Assembly: GCA_964564225.1 (NCBI GenBank) | Contig: CAZMAF010000008.1 | Coordinates: forward strand, 1-39,190 | Length of the DNA: 39,190 bases | From: RGIG1993 sp964564225 | GTDB lineage: Bacteria > Bacillota > Clostridia > Oscillospirales > CAG-272 | Direction: 5' to 3' | Shown here: positions 30,653-38,726 of the stretch, one piece after another | Layout: every line of letters begins with the position of its first letter | How positions within the stretch are numbered: the stretch's first letter is position 1 | Notes under the pieces: generated by a model | Told to the model about the DNA's origin: nothing | What the model saw: only the letters and a program-made list of their open reading frames with translations | The model's database searches: none | Program-made: the position numbers and the translations under genes

Positions 30653-32302
30653 ATGATTATTCCAAAAGACAAGCTCGCCTTTTTTACGTCGCTTTTCGAC
30701 GGGGCGAGAGAAAAAGCGTACGATACGGTCGATTGGTTATCGTCCGCTTACAAGCAATATAAGGGAGAGAGTTCGGTATTTACCTATCCTGCGATGACGA
30801 GAAATATTACGTATGAGCTTATTGAAAGCGAGGTTTCGACCGATATTCCCATTCCGAAGGTATCGGCGGCACAGAATGGGGATATACGCCAAAAGAATGC
30901 GCGACGTATCGAGGCGTTGCTTTCGGGATTACGTGACAGTCTCCCTTATGAAAAGCTGAATGACTCCGATGAGAGAATGACCTACGTTTACGGCGCATCG
31001 CTCTTTCTCGTAGAGTGGGATGAGGCAAGTGTTCGCGGCGGTGAGCTTGGTTCGGTCAGACTGACACATTTGAGTCCGATGAATTTTCTGCCTCAGCCCG
31101 ACGTGACCTCTCTTGATGATATGGAATATTTCTTTTTATTCTTTACGTCGAGTAGGGATGAACTTGCCCGTACGTATGGGCTTTCCGAGGAGGCGCTTTG
31201 CCGCCTCGGCACAGATGAGGAGACTGTTGAGGTCACGGTCTGCTTTTACAAAAATGAGGAAGGGAAGATCTCGCGTTATATATTCACGGGTGACGTCGTT
31301 TTGTCCGATATTGAGGATTTTTATGCAAGAAAACGTCTGGTTTGCTCTGAGTGTTCGCTTGACGTATCGCTTTGCCGCTGCCACGGCAAGCCGATTCTCA
31401 TAAGCGAGGAGTTTGAGTATGCTTTTGACGATATTCCTCTTGCCGACGGGCGCGTTATTCCGAAGGGAAGCGCGATCCGCCGTTACCGTCCGAAGCGTTT
31501 TCCTTTGATAATCCGCAAGAACACTTCGTTTGAGGATGAGCTTTTCGGACAGAGTGACTGTCTTTTTATCAAGCCGCAGCAGGAGGAAATCAATAAGGCG
31601 CTGTCGCGCGTACATGAGAAGATGATGATGGCGGGGCTGTATCCCTACAAGCCTGACGGCTGTCAGTTCCGCTACGATAATTCGATTGGCGGCAAGGTGT
31701 TGAATCTCCGTCCGGGTGAAAGTCCTGATATGTTCGGCGTGCTTGATACTTCGCCCGACATCGCCAAGGATCTTACCTACATTGAGGCGACCTATCGCGA
31801 TGCCAAACGTATTCTTGGCATTTCCGACGCTTACGTCGGCGAAGGGGATTCGCTTTCGGTTTCGGGTAAGTCGCGCTCCGTTCAGGTAGCGCAGGCGGAG
31901 GGCAGACTTGCTTCCAAGCGCGTGATGAAGAATGCTGCTTATGCGGAGATCGACCGCCTTATTTTTGAATTTTATCTTGCCTATGCCGACGAGCCTCGTC
32001 AAGTCGTATTCTGCGACAGCTTTTACCGTTCGCATGGCGATGCTTTTTGCCGTTACGATTTTCTCGTTGAGGGCAAAAACGGCATCTGGGAGTATGACGA
32101 TGAATACCGTTTTTCGGTGGATGCCGAGCGTCCTTCTCAGGATGAGCGCGAAAAACTCTGGCAGTATAATCTGGACAATTACTGCGCGGGCGGCTTCGGA
32201 CCTTGCGGCGAGCGGGATTCTCTTGCGAGATATTGGGCGTCTCAGGTAGAATGCGCTTATCCCGGCGCTAAGAAAAATCTTTCCTATTTTCTTGAAGTTT
32301 AA
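30653..32302 (+). CDS. Portal protein
   Basis: A 549-residue portal candidate. It sits directly after TerL, has the expected size and the portal-like centre (DELFGQSDCLFIKPQQEEINKAL, with following helices) and an early segment YVYGASLFLVEWDE. An unusual cysteine cluster lies at about 231-243 (CSEC-x6-CRC), which could bind zinc. Twelve copies would form the DNA gate of the head. ATG follows aaggaggaaa by 6 bases. The identity rests on motif plus position; no closer subfamily is assigned. Confidence 0.88.
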   Translation: MIIPKDKLAFFTSLFDGAREKAYDTVDWLSSAYKQYKGESSVFTYPAMTRNITYELIESEVSTDIPIPKVSAAQNGDIRQKNARRIEALLSGLRDSLPYEKLNDSDERMTYVYGASLFLVEWDEASVRGGELGSVRLTHLSPMNFLPQPDVTSLDDMEYFFLFFTSSRDELARTYGLSEEALCRLGTDEETVEVTVCFYKNEEGKISRYIFTGDVVLSDIEDFYARKRLVCSECSLDVSLCRCHGKPILISEEFEYAFDDIPLADGRVIPKGSAIRRYRPKRFPLIIRKNTSFEDELFGQSDCLFIKPQQEEINKALSRVHEKMMMAGLYPYKPDGCQFRYDNSIGGKVLNLRPGESPDMFGVLDTSPDIAKDLTYIEATYRDAKRILGISDAYVGEGDSLSVSGKSRSVQVAQAEGRLASKRVMKNAAYAEIDRLIFEFYLAYADEPRQVVFCDSFYRSHGDAFCRYDFLVEGKNGIWEYDDEYRFSVDAERPSQDEREKLWQYNLDNYCAGGFGPCGERDSLARYWASQVECAYPGAKKNLSYFLEV

Positions 32303-32448
32303 TATATTGGATTGGTGATTGAGAACATTCTTTTTTTGCTTGCTTCGGCTCCGGCGTGAGAAAGTCGGTCGAGTATGATGTGTGTTGCGTCTTATCGGAT
32401 CGCGGAGGAAGACGGCAGGAAAAGCGTGTTTCGGAAAGGATGATTTTT

Positions 32449-32964
32449 ATGACAGAACTTGAACGTGATGATAAAAATGTTTCGGTAATTGCTCCGATGA
32501 GCGAAACGGATACGGAGGACGTTTTTCTTGACGGTGAGTTTTCAGAAGAATCGGAAGAATCGGAAGATATCGTAACCGAGTCTTCCGGGAAAACTCCCGA
32601 TTGGGAAAAACGCTGTCTTGCGGCAGAGGCGGCGCTTGAAGACTCGTTGGAGTTTGCTTCGCTCTATGCCGCCGAGGGCGGCGAGCTTGATGCGGCATCG
32701 CTTCGCGACAGCGCGGTTTACCGCCGTTTTTGCGAGTTGCGCGGTATGGGACTTTCGGTGAAAGAGGCATTTTCTGCTGCCGATTCGGCAAGAGAAAAAA
32801 AGCCGATACCTGCTGCAAAGAGTCATTTACTGTCTTCGCCTGCCAAAAGGCAGAAGAATGCCTCGCGCTTATCGGGCGAGGAGCTTGCAATTGCCAGGAA
32901 TTTGCTTGGTGATGATTATTCGACAGAAGAGCTGATGAAGCTCTATCGCCGTGTGGCGAAATGA
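32449..32964 (+). CDS. Scaffold protein candidate
   Basis: A 171-residue, acidic, mostly helical protein between portal and capsid genes, the usual place of the scaffold that shapes the procapsid. It has an acidic N-terminus (SEESEESEDIVTESS), a central helical part and a basic C-terminus (SREKKP-like, LLSSPAKRQKNASRLSGEE, LMKLYRRVAK), which in scaffolds contacts the coat. ATG 32449 is preceded by ggaaagga 8 bases away; the longer frame from 32356 has no good site. The 146-base gap before it (32303-32448) shows no other gene. Confidence 0.7.
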   Translation: MTELERDDKNVSVIAPMSETDTEDVFLDGEFSEESEESEDIVTESSGKTPDWEKRCLAAEAALEDSLEFASLYAAEGGELDAASLRDSAVYRRFCELRGMGLSVKEAFSAADSAREKKPIPAAKSHLLSSPAKRQKNASRLSGEELAIARNLLGDDYSTEELMKLYRRVAK

Positions 32965-32985
32965 TAAAAAGAAAGGATTTAACGT

Positions 32986-34068
32986 ATGTGTTTAATTTAT
33001 TCTTATGAATCGGGCGATAACGACCTGATGTTGAAACGATTTGAAACCCCTATCAAAATGCTGATTGAATCCGAAAGCGATCTTCAGCGTAAGAAAAACA
33101 GCACGCTTTCGCAGCTTTTTAACGTGGAGCGTTCCGACCGTTACGGCGAAACGGTCAATATCCGATCGGATTTTTCTACCTTTACTTCGGTGTTTGAAGG
33201 AAATGCCTCGGATACCGATACGACGGCAAGCGTGTACTCGAAGGTAATCGAACATATCCCTTTTATGAAGGAGTTTGTCATTACCAAGCAGATGATCGAC
33301 GATTCTGCTGTCGGTCTTGCCGTTGATGCCAAACGCCGTGCGCAGGCATTTGTCAGAGCATATTACCTGACGATGAACAAGCTCGCCGAAACGATGCTTA
33401 TTAACGGTAAGTACCCGAATGCTTCCTTCAATTATTCTGCCCTTGATACCAGATCGCCTGACGGTAAGGCGCTTTTTTCAACCGAACATCCTTCCGGTAT
33501 TACTACGTCTCAGCCCTTTGTTCAGTCGAACTATTTTGGTATGAACCGTTATGATGACGGTCATAAAGCGCTGACGATCGAAAACGTATCGGATGCCATT
33601 ATGAGAGGCGCTTCAAAGATTCGTAATATGAAGGACGAGAATGGCGAGGTGCTTGGCTATAATGCCGATACCGTGATCATTCCCGGCAACATGCCTTTAC
33701 TTGAAAAGTATGTTAAGCAGGTACTTTGCTCGCCTGTTGATCCTTCGGGTGAAAAGAATAACATCAATATTCTTTACGGCGGCTGGAATGTGGTAGTGCT
33801 TCCCGGCTGGCAGTATGAGCTTGCTGAGAACGAAGAAGAACAGACATTCCCGATTATGATTATGTCCTCGGAGGCGAATCGCAATCTTTGCGGCAATATG
33901 TTTTTTAACCGCGTTCCTCTTTCGATCAAGAACCATGAGGATATTCATACGAGAAACTGGGTATGGAACGGCTACTGCCGTTTCGGTGTAGGCTTCGGTT
34001 CGTACAAGCATATCGCGCTTGTTGAGCTGTATTCTTCCGAAACGACGGGAACACAGACTCAGATCTGA
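32986..34068 (+). CDS. Major capsid protein (HK97-like)
   Basis: A 360-residue coat protein candidate. Position after the scaffold, size, the N-terminal helix followed by SDRYGETVNIRSDFSTFTSVFEGN, the extended P-domain (QMIDDSAVGLAVDAKRRAQAFVRAYYLTMNKLAE), DGKALFSTEHPSG, and YNADTVIIPGNMPLLE fit HK97-fold capsids of Firmicutes phages and their encapsulin-like relatives. A ribosome site aaagga precedes the ATG. A strong hairpin terminator follows immediately, so this message can be made in excess of downstream genes. Confidence 0.9.
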   Translation: MCLIYSYESGDNDLMLKRFETPIKMLIESESDLQRKKNSTLSQLFNVERSDRYGETVNIRSDFSTFTSVFEGNASDTDTTASVYSKVIEHIPFMKEFVITKQMIDDSAVGLAVDAKRRAQAFVRAYYLTMNKLAETMLINGKYPNASFNYSALDTRSPDGKALFSTEHPSGITTSQPFVQSNYFGMNRYDDGHKALTIENVSDAIMRGASKIRNMKDENGEVLGYNADTVIIPGNMPLLEKYVKQVLCSPVDPSGEKNNINILYGGWNVVVLPGWQYELAENEEEQTFPIMIMSSEANRNLCGNMFFNRVPLSIKNHEDIHTRNWVWNGYCRFGVGFGSYKHIALVELYSSETTGTQTQI

Positions 34069-34077
34069 TGATGTGAG

Positions 34078-34112
34078 AGCCGTTCCCGACTTTTGTTCGG
34101 GGACGGCTTTTT
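34078..34112 (+). terminator. Terminator after the capsid gene
   Basis: agccgttcccga pairs with ttcggggacggct over 12 bp (one G-U), followed by TTTTT. It lies 10 bases after the capsid stop and 20 before the next start, so it probably attenuates rather than ends the capsid transcript. Confidence 0.85.
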
Positions 34113-34131
34113 AAAAGAAAGGATGAGAAGT

Positions 34132-34983
34132 ATGACTATACGACAGGTTATGAATGACGTTCTGGCACTTTTGTCGCTGACGGAAGAAAAGGTTGGCGCG
34201 CTCTTTTACGCTTCTCTTAATCGCGCTCTTGATGAGATCGGACATGCGTTTCCTAAAAAGGCGGTTCAGCGGCTGTATCACGCACTTCCCGCGCCGCTGT
34301 ATGCCTCTTACGAAGAAAAAATAATCATGCCGAGCGCGCCTCTTCGTATCAGCGGCGACGGTGTGTACGGATTTTCGCTCAGTGCGTACGGCGAGGGAAA
34401 TATCACGTTTCTTCTGGACGGAGAGGTGATTGCGGAATACGCTGTATCAGGGGCGTCGCCTTTATCTCTTGCGTTGAAGCTCTCGGAGCTTTCTGACAAG
34501 GCGTCGGGTGAAGTGACGCTTTCTTTTCGCTCATTAAAAAAGCTCTATCTCGTTTCGGTAGCGCTTTACGATTGTGACATTGAGAGGGTGATTCCTTACG
34601 GGGAATATTATGCCTATCCCGTGTCGGCTTTTGACCGTCGTTTCCTTGCTTTTGACGGTGTTGCGACAAAACGCGGGCAGGCGATTAACGAGCGCACGCT
34701 CCGTTTCGGGGAGGATACGGTGTATATTCGCTCTGATGCCGACGGTGTTTACGATATTCCCTATCTTGCGCTTCCCGATACGGCAAGTTCGGACAATGCC
34801 GATGATGAAATTTTCCTTCGCGCGGATGCTATGGCACTGGTTTCGCTGCTTACGGCGTATTATCTTGCCGTTGAGGATGAAAATTCCGCCGCCTCACTGT
34901 TTTTGGCGCGCTACGAGGCGATTCGGAACTGTTTGTTATCGGGCAGGGGCGAGGAAAGCGTGCGCGACGTATATGGCTGGTAA
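34132..34983 (+). CDS. Phage head-tail or connector protein candidate
   Basis: A 283-residue protein. The N-terminus (IRQVMNDVLALLSLTEEK, then FYASLNRALDEIGHAFP) is helical like head-completion proteins. The middle is beta-rich (ISGDGVYGFSLSAYGEGNITFLLDGEV, KASGEVTLSFRSLKKLYLV), and the end is helical (DAMALVSLLTAYYLAVEDE). I do not recognise a named family. Order after the capsid and before a large tail-like protein suggests a connector. ATG 34132 is chosen over 34123 because gaaagga is then 8 bases upstream. Confidence 0.65.
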   Translation: MTIRQVMNDVLALLSLTEEKVGALFYASLNRALDEIGHAFPKKAVQRLYHALPAPLYASYEEKIIMPSAPLRISGDGVYGFSLSAYGEGNITFLLDGEVIAEYAVSGASPLSLALKLSELSDKASGEVTLSFRSLKKLYLVSVALYDCDIERVIPYGEYYAYPVSAFDRRFLAFDGVATKRGQAINERTLRFGEDTVYIRSDADGVYDIPYLALPDTASSDNADDEIFLRADAMALVSLLTAYYLAVEDENSAASLFLARYEAIRNCLLSGRGEESVRDVYGW

Positions 34984-34994
34984 GGGGGAAGATT

Positions 34995-37598
34995 ATGGGG
35001 AATACTAAGCTGCATCAAAGACAAAATCTTGGCGGTGATACCGTTTATAATTACCGTTTTGCGCCAAGCTGCGGTATGGATGTCCGTCTTACGACGTGTC
35101 AGGGCGATGGGCGCAAAGCGGCGTATCTCAAAAACCTTTACCGCAATAAGAAAAAAAGCGATGAGGCGATCGAGAGCTTTCCGGGATATTACCGTTTGTT
35201 TGAGAATTTTCATCCCGCAGGAGAGCTTCACGGTGTATACCGCCATACTTTTTCGGGTAAAGAGTGCATTCTTTTGCATATCGGTGATGGACTTTATCGT
35301 ATTTTTTGCGACGATCTCGTTTCGATGCCGCAGCTTCTGGCAACTGTCAACGATGCACCCTCGCGCGGCGTATCGTTTGGCAGCGTGTTTTATCTTTTTG
35401 ACGGAAAGAACGTTTTGAAGCTTGTCGGTGAGGACCGTATTCTTCTTTTGGGGGATGCGCCCTATACCGATGAGATGGAGGAAGAAAACTGTTTTCCCGA
35501 TACCAATGCCTATATTCCGCTTCTTTGGGAAAACGGCAAGGAAAAAGAGGCGCGCAATCTTCTGACGGCGTACTATGATATTACCGACGTGACATCAGCC
35601 GCGCGACGTAATTACCGTCATTTCGGATTGAAGCTCCGTATTATCAACGATAACGGACAGGATGCGCTTGAAGTTTACGGGATAGAATCGGGACGAAATA
35701 TTTTGTTCGTGCCGAACGAGGCTGTGGCACTCGGCGCGGTTTTGCCTATTGTCAGCATTGCCGAGGGCGCGTTTAAAAATGCCGCATTTACGACGGCGAT
35801 CATTTCCCAAAACGTGAAATACGTTGGCAAAGAGGGAAGCGTTGGCGCGTTTTTCAATTGTAAATCACTTGAGCGTATAGCCTTTTTTGGTATAGAGACG
35901 ATTGGCGATAATTCTTTTGCGGGCTGTACGTCATTGAAGGAGATCGTTTTGCCAAGTACGCTTCAAAGTGTTGCCGATACGGCTTTTATAGGTTGCGTTT
36001 CTCTTGAAAGCGTTTATCACGAAGGTGAATCTTTCACGGCGTATGCTTTTGACGAGACGGTTACCTGTATGCCGAATACGCTTCTGATGGCGGCGCACGA
36101 GGGTGACGAGATTCGCTTTCAGCTTGACCCTGACTTATATTCAAGCGTTTACTGTATTAACGAGGAATCGAAAAATGCCCTTGGCAGTTTTAAGCGTTAC
36201 GGCGGTTGGTCGGCGGAAATATTGGGTGATGATCAGGGCTACGCGACTCTTGCCAAAAAAGCAATCGGCTTATGCGGTATTTGTTTTGACAATCATTTGT
36301 CGTCTCAGAATGACTGCTACGCTTTTCTGACGATTGAGGGCGAGGGCGCACTTTTTTCCGATCAGGAAGAGCCTACGGCGGTTTACGACATTCCCATACC
36401 CGATGATTGCGGCGGTGTGGTCTCGGTAACCCTTGACGGTGAGTCGGCGAGCTATGATACGATTTACGGTTATGAAACAGGGCGCACCTATGCGACGGCA
36501 ATTCGCTTTATTTTACCGAGGGCGAGCGAGAAGGCAGTAAAAATTCGCATTTACTCGACGGGAAAGGTGACGGGAGAGCTGTGTTCCTACTATCCTGATT
36601 ATACGGGTAAGGCGCTTGACGTGATCCGTCTTGCGCGCTGTTCGCTGATTGACCGTGGTGTGTTTTACGTATCGGGAAATCCCGATTTTCCCGGCGCTGT
36701 TTTTCGCGGTGTATGGGCAAAAACAGACGGTGATGACGCGCTCTATTTTCCGAATGACACTTTCAGCGTGGTATGTTCTGCGGATATTCACGCGCTTCTT
36801 CTTGGCAAGGACCGTCTTGCCGTTCTGAGCGATCGCGGCGTATATTATCTTGAGCATGGCGTGATTGCCGAGGATATTCCCGCTTATGACGGCGTTGGAT
36901 ATCGCGATCTTCGCTATTTGCTTCTGAAGGACGGTATTTACCGTATGCGCGAAGGGGTTTCTGTCAGTTACACGTATCTTGAAAAGCTGTCTTTGCCGAT
37001 TGATGCCGATATTTCCGATTACCGCAAGGGCTCTCTTGCCGTCTGGCGCGGCTATCTGATTTTACTGATGGGAGATCGGGCGTATCTTGCCGATCTTGAC
37101 AGTGAATACCGGGAAAACGGTGAGAGTCTTTATCCGTGGTATATGCTGGAGGGGTTGGGGGATCGTGACGGCAATCCCTTTACGGCGTTACTTGCTTGTG
37201 GCGATGCGCTGTATTATTTTACCGAAACGGGCAGCGTTTTTCTCGTTGACGAAGACGTTGAGGGTTATGATACGCGGCGTGTACAGTCGGTTGCCATCAG
37301 CGAGGCATACGATATGGATTGCTCTTATCTTTATAAAAAGCCTTGCCGCAAAAGTCTTACGCTGTCGCACTGTGTTTTAAGTCCCTATGAGATCGTGCTT
37401 TCGGCGGCGGGTGAGGACGGTGTTTTCGCAGAAGTGGGTAAAGTTGTGCCGGAGAGCGAAAGCGGACGGTATGAAACGGTAAACGTCGGGAACGAACCGC
37501 CCCGTTTTACAAGACAGATACTTAAAATTTCGGGTGAAAAGCTCGCTTTGCAGTCGGCGGCGTTTCGTTATACCGTACTGAAAAGGAGGGTGAGGTGA
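34995..37598 (+). CDS. Large phage structural protein, propeller-like, with LRR_5 insertion
   Basis: An 867-residue protein, the largest of the module. Repeated strands such as LLHIGDGLYRIFCDDL, SFGSVFYLFDGKNVLKLV, ADIHALLLGKDRLAVLSDRG, RDLRYLLLKDGIYRM, LAVWRGYLILLMGDRAYLADL and ALLACGDALYYFTETG suggest a multi-bladed propeller like tail-hub or gp10-like DNA-stabilisation proteins of podoviruses. Residues about 248-345 are BspA-type LRR_5 repeats (IVSIAEGAFKNAAFTTAII, CKSLERIAFFGIETIGDNSF, CTSLKEIVLPSTLQSVADTA), probably a surface or receptor-binding insertion. Start follows aaggggga. The exact family is not known. Confidence 0.75.
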   Translation: MGNTKLHQRQNLGGDTVYNYRFAPSCGMDVRLTTCQGDGRKAAYLKNLYRNKKKSDEAIESFPGYYRLFENFHPAGELHGVYRHTFSGKECILLHIGDGLYRIFCDDLVSMPQLLATVNDAPSRGVSFGSVFYLFDGKNVLKLVGEDRILLLGDAPYTDEMEEENCFPDTNAYIPLLWENGKEKEARNLLTAYYDITDVTSAARRNYRHFGLKLRIINDNGQDALEVYGIESGRNILFVPNEAVALGAVLPIVSIAEGAFKNAAFTTAIISQNVKYVGKEGSVGAFFNCKSLERIAFFGIETIGDNSFAGCTSLKEIVLPSTLQSVADTAFIGCVSLESVYHEGESFTAYAFDETVTCMPNTLLMAAHEGDEIRFQLDPDLYSSVYCINEESKNALGSFKRYGGWSAEILGDDQGYATLAKKAIGLCGICFDNHLSSQNDCYAFLTIEGEGALFSDQEEPTAVYDIPIPDDCGGVVSVTLDGESASYDTIYGYETGRTYATAIRFILPRASEKAVKIRIYSTGKVTGELCSYYPDYTGKALDVIRLARCSLIDRGVFYVSGNPDFPGAVFRGVWAKTDGDDALYFPNDTFSVVCSADIHALLLGKDRLAVLSDRGVYYLEHGVIAEDIPAYDGVGYRDLRYLLLKDGIYRMREGVSVSYTYLEKLSLPIDADISDYRKGSLAVWRGYLILLMGDRAYLADLDSEYRENGESLYPWYMLEGLGDRDGNPFTALLACGDALYYFTETGSVFLVDEDVEGYDTRRVQSVAISEAYDMDCSYLYKKPCRKSLTLSHCVLSPYEIVLSAAGEDGVFAEVGKVVPESESGRYETVNVGNEPPRFTRQILKISGEKLALQSAAFRYTVLKRRVR

Positions 37599-37601
37599 CC
37601 G

Positions 37602-38339
37602 ATGATACAAGACGGCATATACTGTACTACCGACGGCAAGGAGGAAAAGTGCGTGAATTCGAGAAAACTTTTGTGCCTTTTTGAAGAATGTCTTACGGCG
37701 AATTACCGTCACGTTGAGGAGGACGGCAGCTTCGCTGTGAAGCGCGAAAACGACACGGTAACCGTCTTTTTTGAAAAATCAAACGGCAAGGAAGATTGGC
37801 GTAACAATTTTGCTTTTTCGGCGCGCCCTTACCGTGATATGAAAGAAGTCTGGTTTTGTCATCGCGGTTTTATGAAGGTGTTTCGCGCGATTCTTGCTTA
37901 CCTTGAGCCGATTTTTCTTGATGAGAGCGTGAAGTCGTTTCGTCTTGTGGGATATTCGCACGGCGCGGCGCTTGCACTTTTGGCACATGAATATATCGCA
38001 TATCACCGTCCCGAGCTTGAAGGATGTCTTGAGGGCTATGGCTTCGGTTGTCCGCGTGTGATCGCAGGATACGTTCCTGACTCACTCAGAAAGCGTCTTG
38101 ATGGCTTTACGGTGATCCGCAATCTTGACGATATTGTGACACATCTGCCACCGCGCATTTTTGGGTACAGTCACGTTACAAAGCTTGTGACGGTCGGAAA
38201 GCGCGGGCGTTATTCGATGATCGCAGCCCATTTTGACACGAGCTATACGTGTGAGCTTTTGCTTGCTGCCACCGCAGAAGAAAAGAAGGAGGACGATTGT
38301 GACGCAGGAGGAAATGGCAGTTGCGCTTGCCGGAAATGA
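37602..38339 (+). CDS. Class-3 lipase/esterase of the phage module
   Basis: A 245-residue alpha/beta hydrolase. The nucleophile elbow is GYSHG (117-121, Ser119), followed by AALALLAHEY, GYGFGCPRV, and the acid in NLDDIVTHLPP (Asp176 or Asp177). The histidine could be His210 in AAHFDTSYTCELL, as in lipase_3 proteins. There is no signal peptide or membrane helix. The end (DDCDAGGNGSCACRK) is Cys-rich. It is 3 bases after the propeller gene and overlaps the next gene, so it is a true member of the operon. Its role could be envelope entry, lysis or a cargo enzyme; this is inference. Confidence 0.82.
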   Translation: MIQDGIYCTTDGKEEKCVNSRKLLCLFEECLTANYRHVEEDGSFAVKRENDTVTVFFEKSNGKEDWRNNFAFSARPYRDMKEVWFCHRGFMKVFRAILAYLEPIFLDESVKSFRLVGYSHGAALALLAHEYIAYHRPELEGCLEGYGFGCPRVIAGYVPDSLRKRLDGFTVIRNLDDIVTHLPPRIFGYSHVTKLVTVGKRGRYSMIAAHFDTSYTCELLLAATAEEKKEDDCDAGGNGSCACRK

Positions 38340-38607
38340 AAAGGATATTAAAAGTCTGAAGCATCGCGTGGCAAACTGTGAGAGTCAGAATGAAACCATC
38401 CGCACGCTCGCCCTTTCGGTGAATCGGCTTGCTGTGAATATGGAATATATGTTGACCGAGCAAAAGGAGCAGGGAAAGCGATTGACCGCTCTTGAAAAAG
38501 CGCCTGTCGAGGGGTATCGGACGTTCAAGAATACCGTTATTCAGTGCTTGACTTCGTCACTTCTCGGCGCGCTTCTCGGCGCGCTTATGATGCTGATATT
38601 GAAATAA
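38299..38607 (+). CDS. XhlA/holin-like membrane protein
   Basis: A 102-residue protein with a GTG start at 38299, supported by aaggagg 6 bases upstream inside the lipase gene. Residues about 10-70 form a coiled coil (EKDIKSLKHRVANCESQNET, LALSVNRLAVNMEYMLTE, KRLTALEKAP) and the C-terminus is a single Gly/Leu-rich membrane helix (SSLLGALLGALMMLILK). This is the XhlA/hemolysin-type layout found next to holins and endolysins. It may insert in the membrane during release. No endolysin follows. Confidence 0.75.
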   Translation: MTQEEMAVALAGNEKDIKSLKHRVANCESQNETIRTLALSVNRLAVNMEYMLTEQKEQGKRLTALEKAPVEGYRTFKNTVIQCLTSSLLGALLGALMMLILK

Positions 38608-38609
38608 AG

Positions 38610-38637
38610 AAGAACCCTTCGCGTGAAGGGTTCTTTT
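38610..38637 (+). terminator. Terminator at the end of the phage module
   Basis: agaacccttc (38611-38620) pairs with gaagggttct (38625-38634), loop gcgt, followed by TTT. It ends the structural operon 3 bases after the last stop. Confidence 0.9.
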
Positions 38638-38669
38638 GTTGTGCTGTGGATAAAAGCTTTCAGCTATGA

Positions 38670-38710
38670 AAACCGTTCTGCCGACGGATATACCGGGGGC
38701 AGAACGGTTT
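38670..38710 (-). terminator. Terminator of the leftward surface-protein gene
   Basis: aaaccgttctgcc (38670-38682) pairs perfectly with ggcagaacggttt (38698-38710). It lies 16 bases after the stop of the minus-strand gene; on that strand it ends in a short T-run. Confidence 0.8.
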
Positions 38711-38726
38711 AATATGTATGCGGTTT

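Noticed and set aside
37602..38339. Lipase as an endolysin
   Set aside because: It has an alpha/beta hydrolase triad and no amidase, glycosidase or peptidase motif of a peptidoglycan lysin.
25522..38640. Integrase, excisionase or att direct repeats for the phage island
   Set aside because: No recombinase motifs were seen in any frame and no convincing direct repeat was found by eye at the edges.
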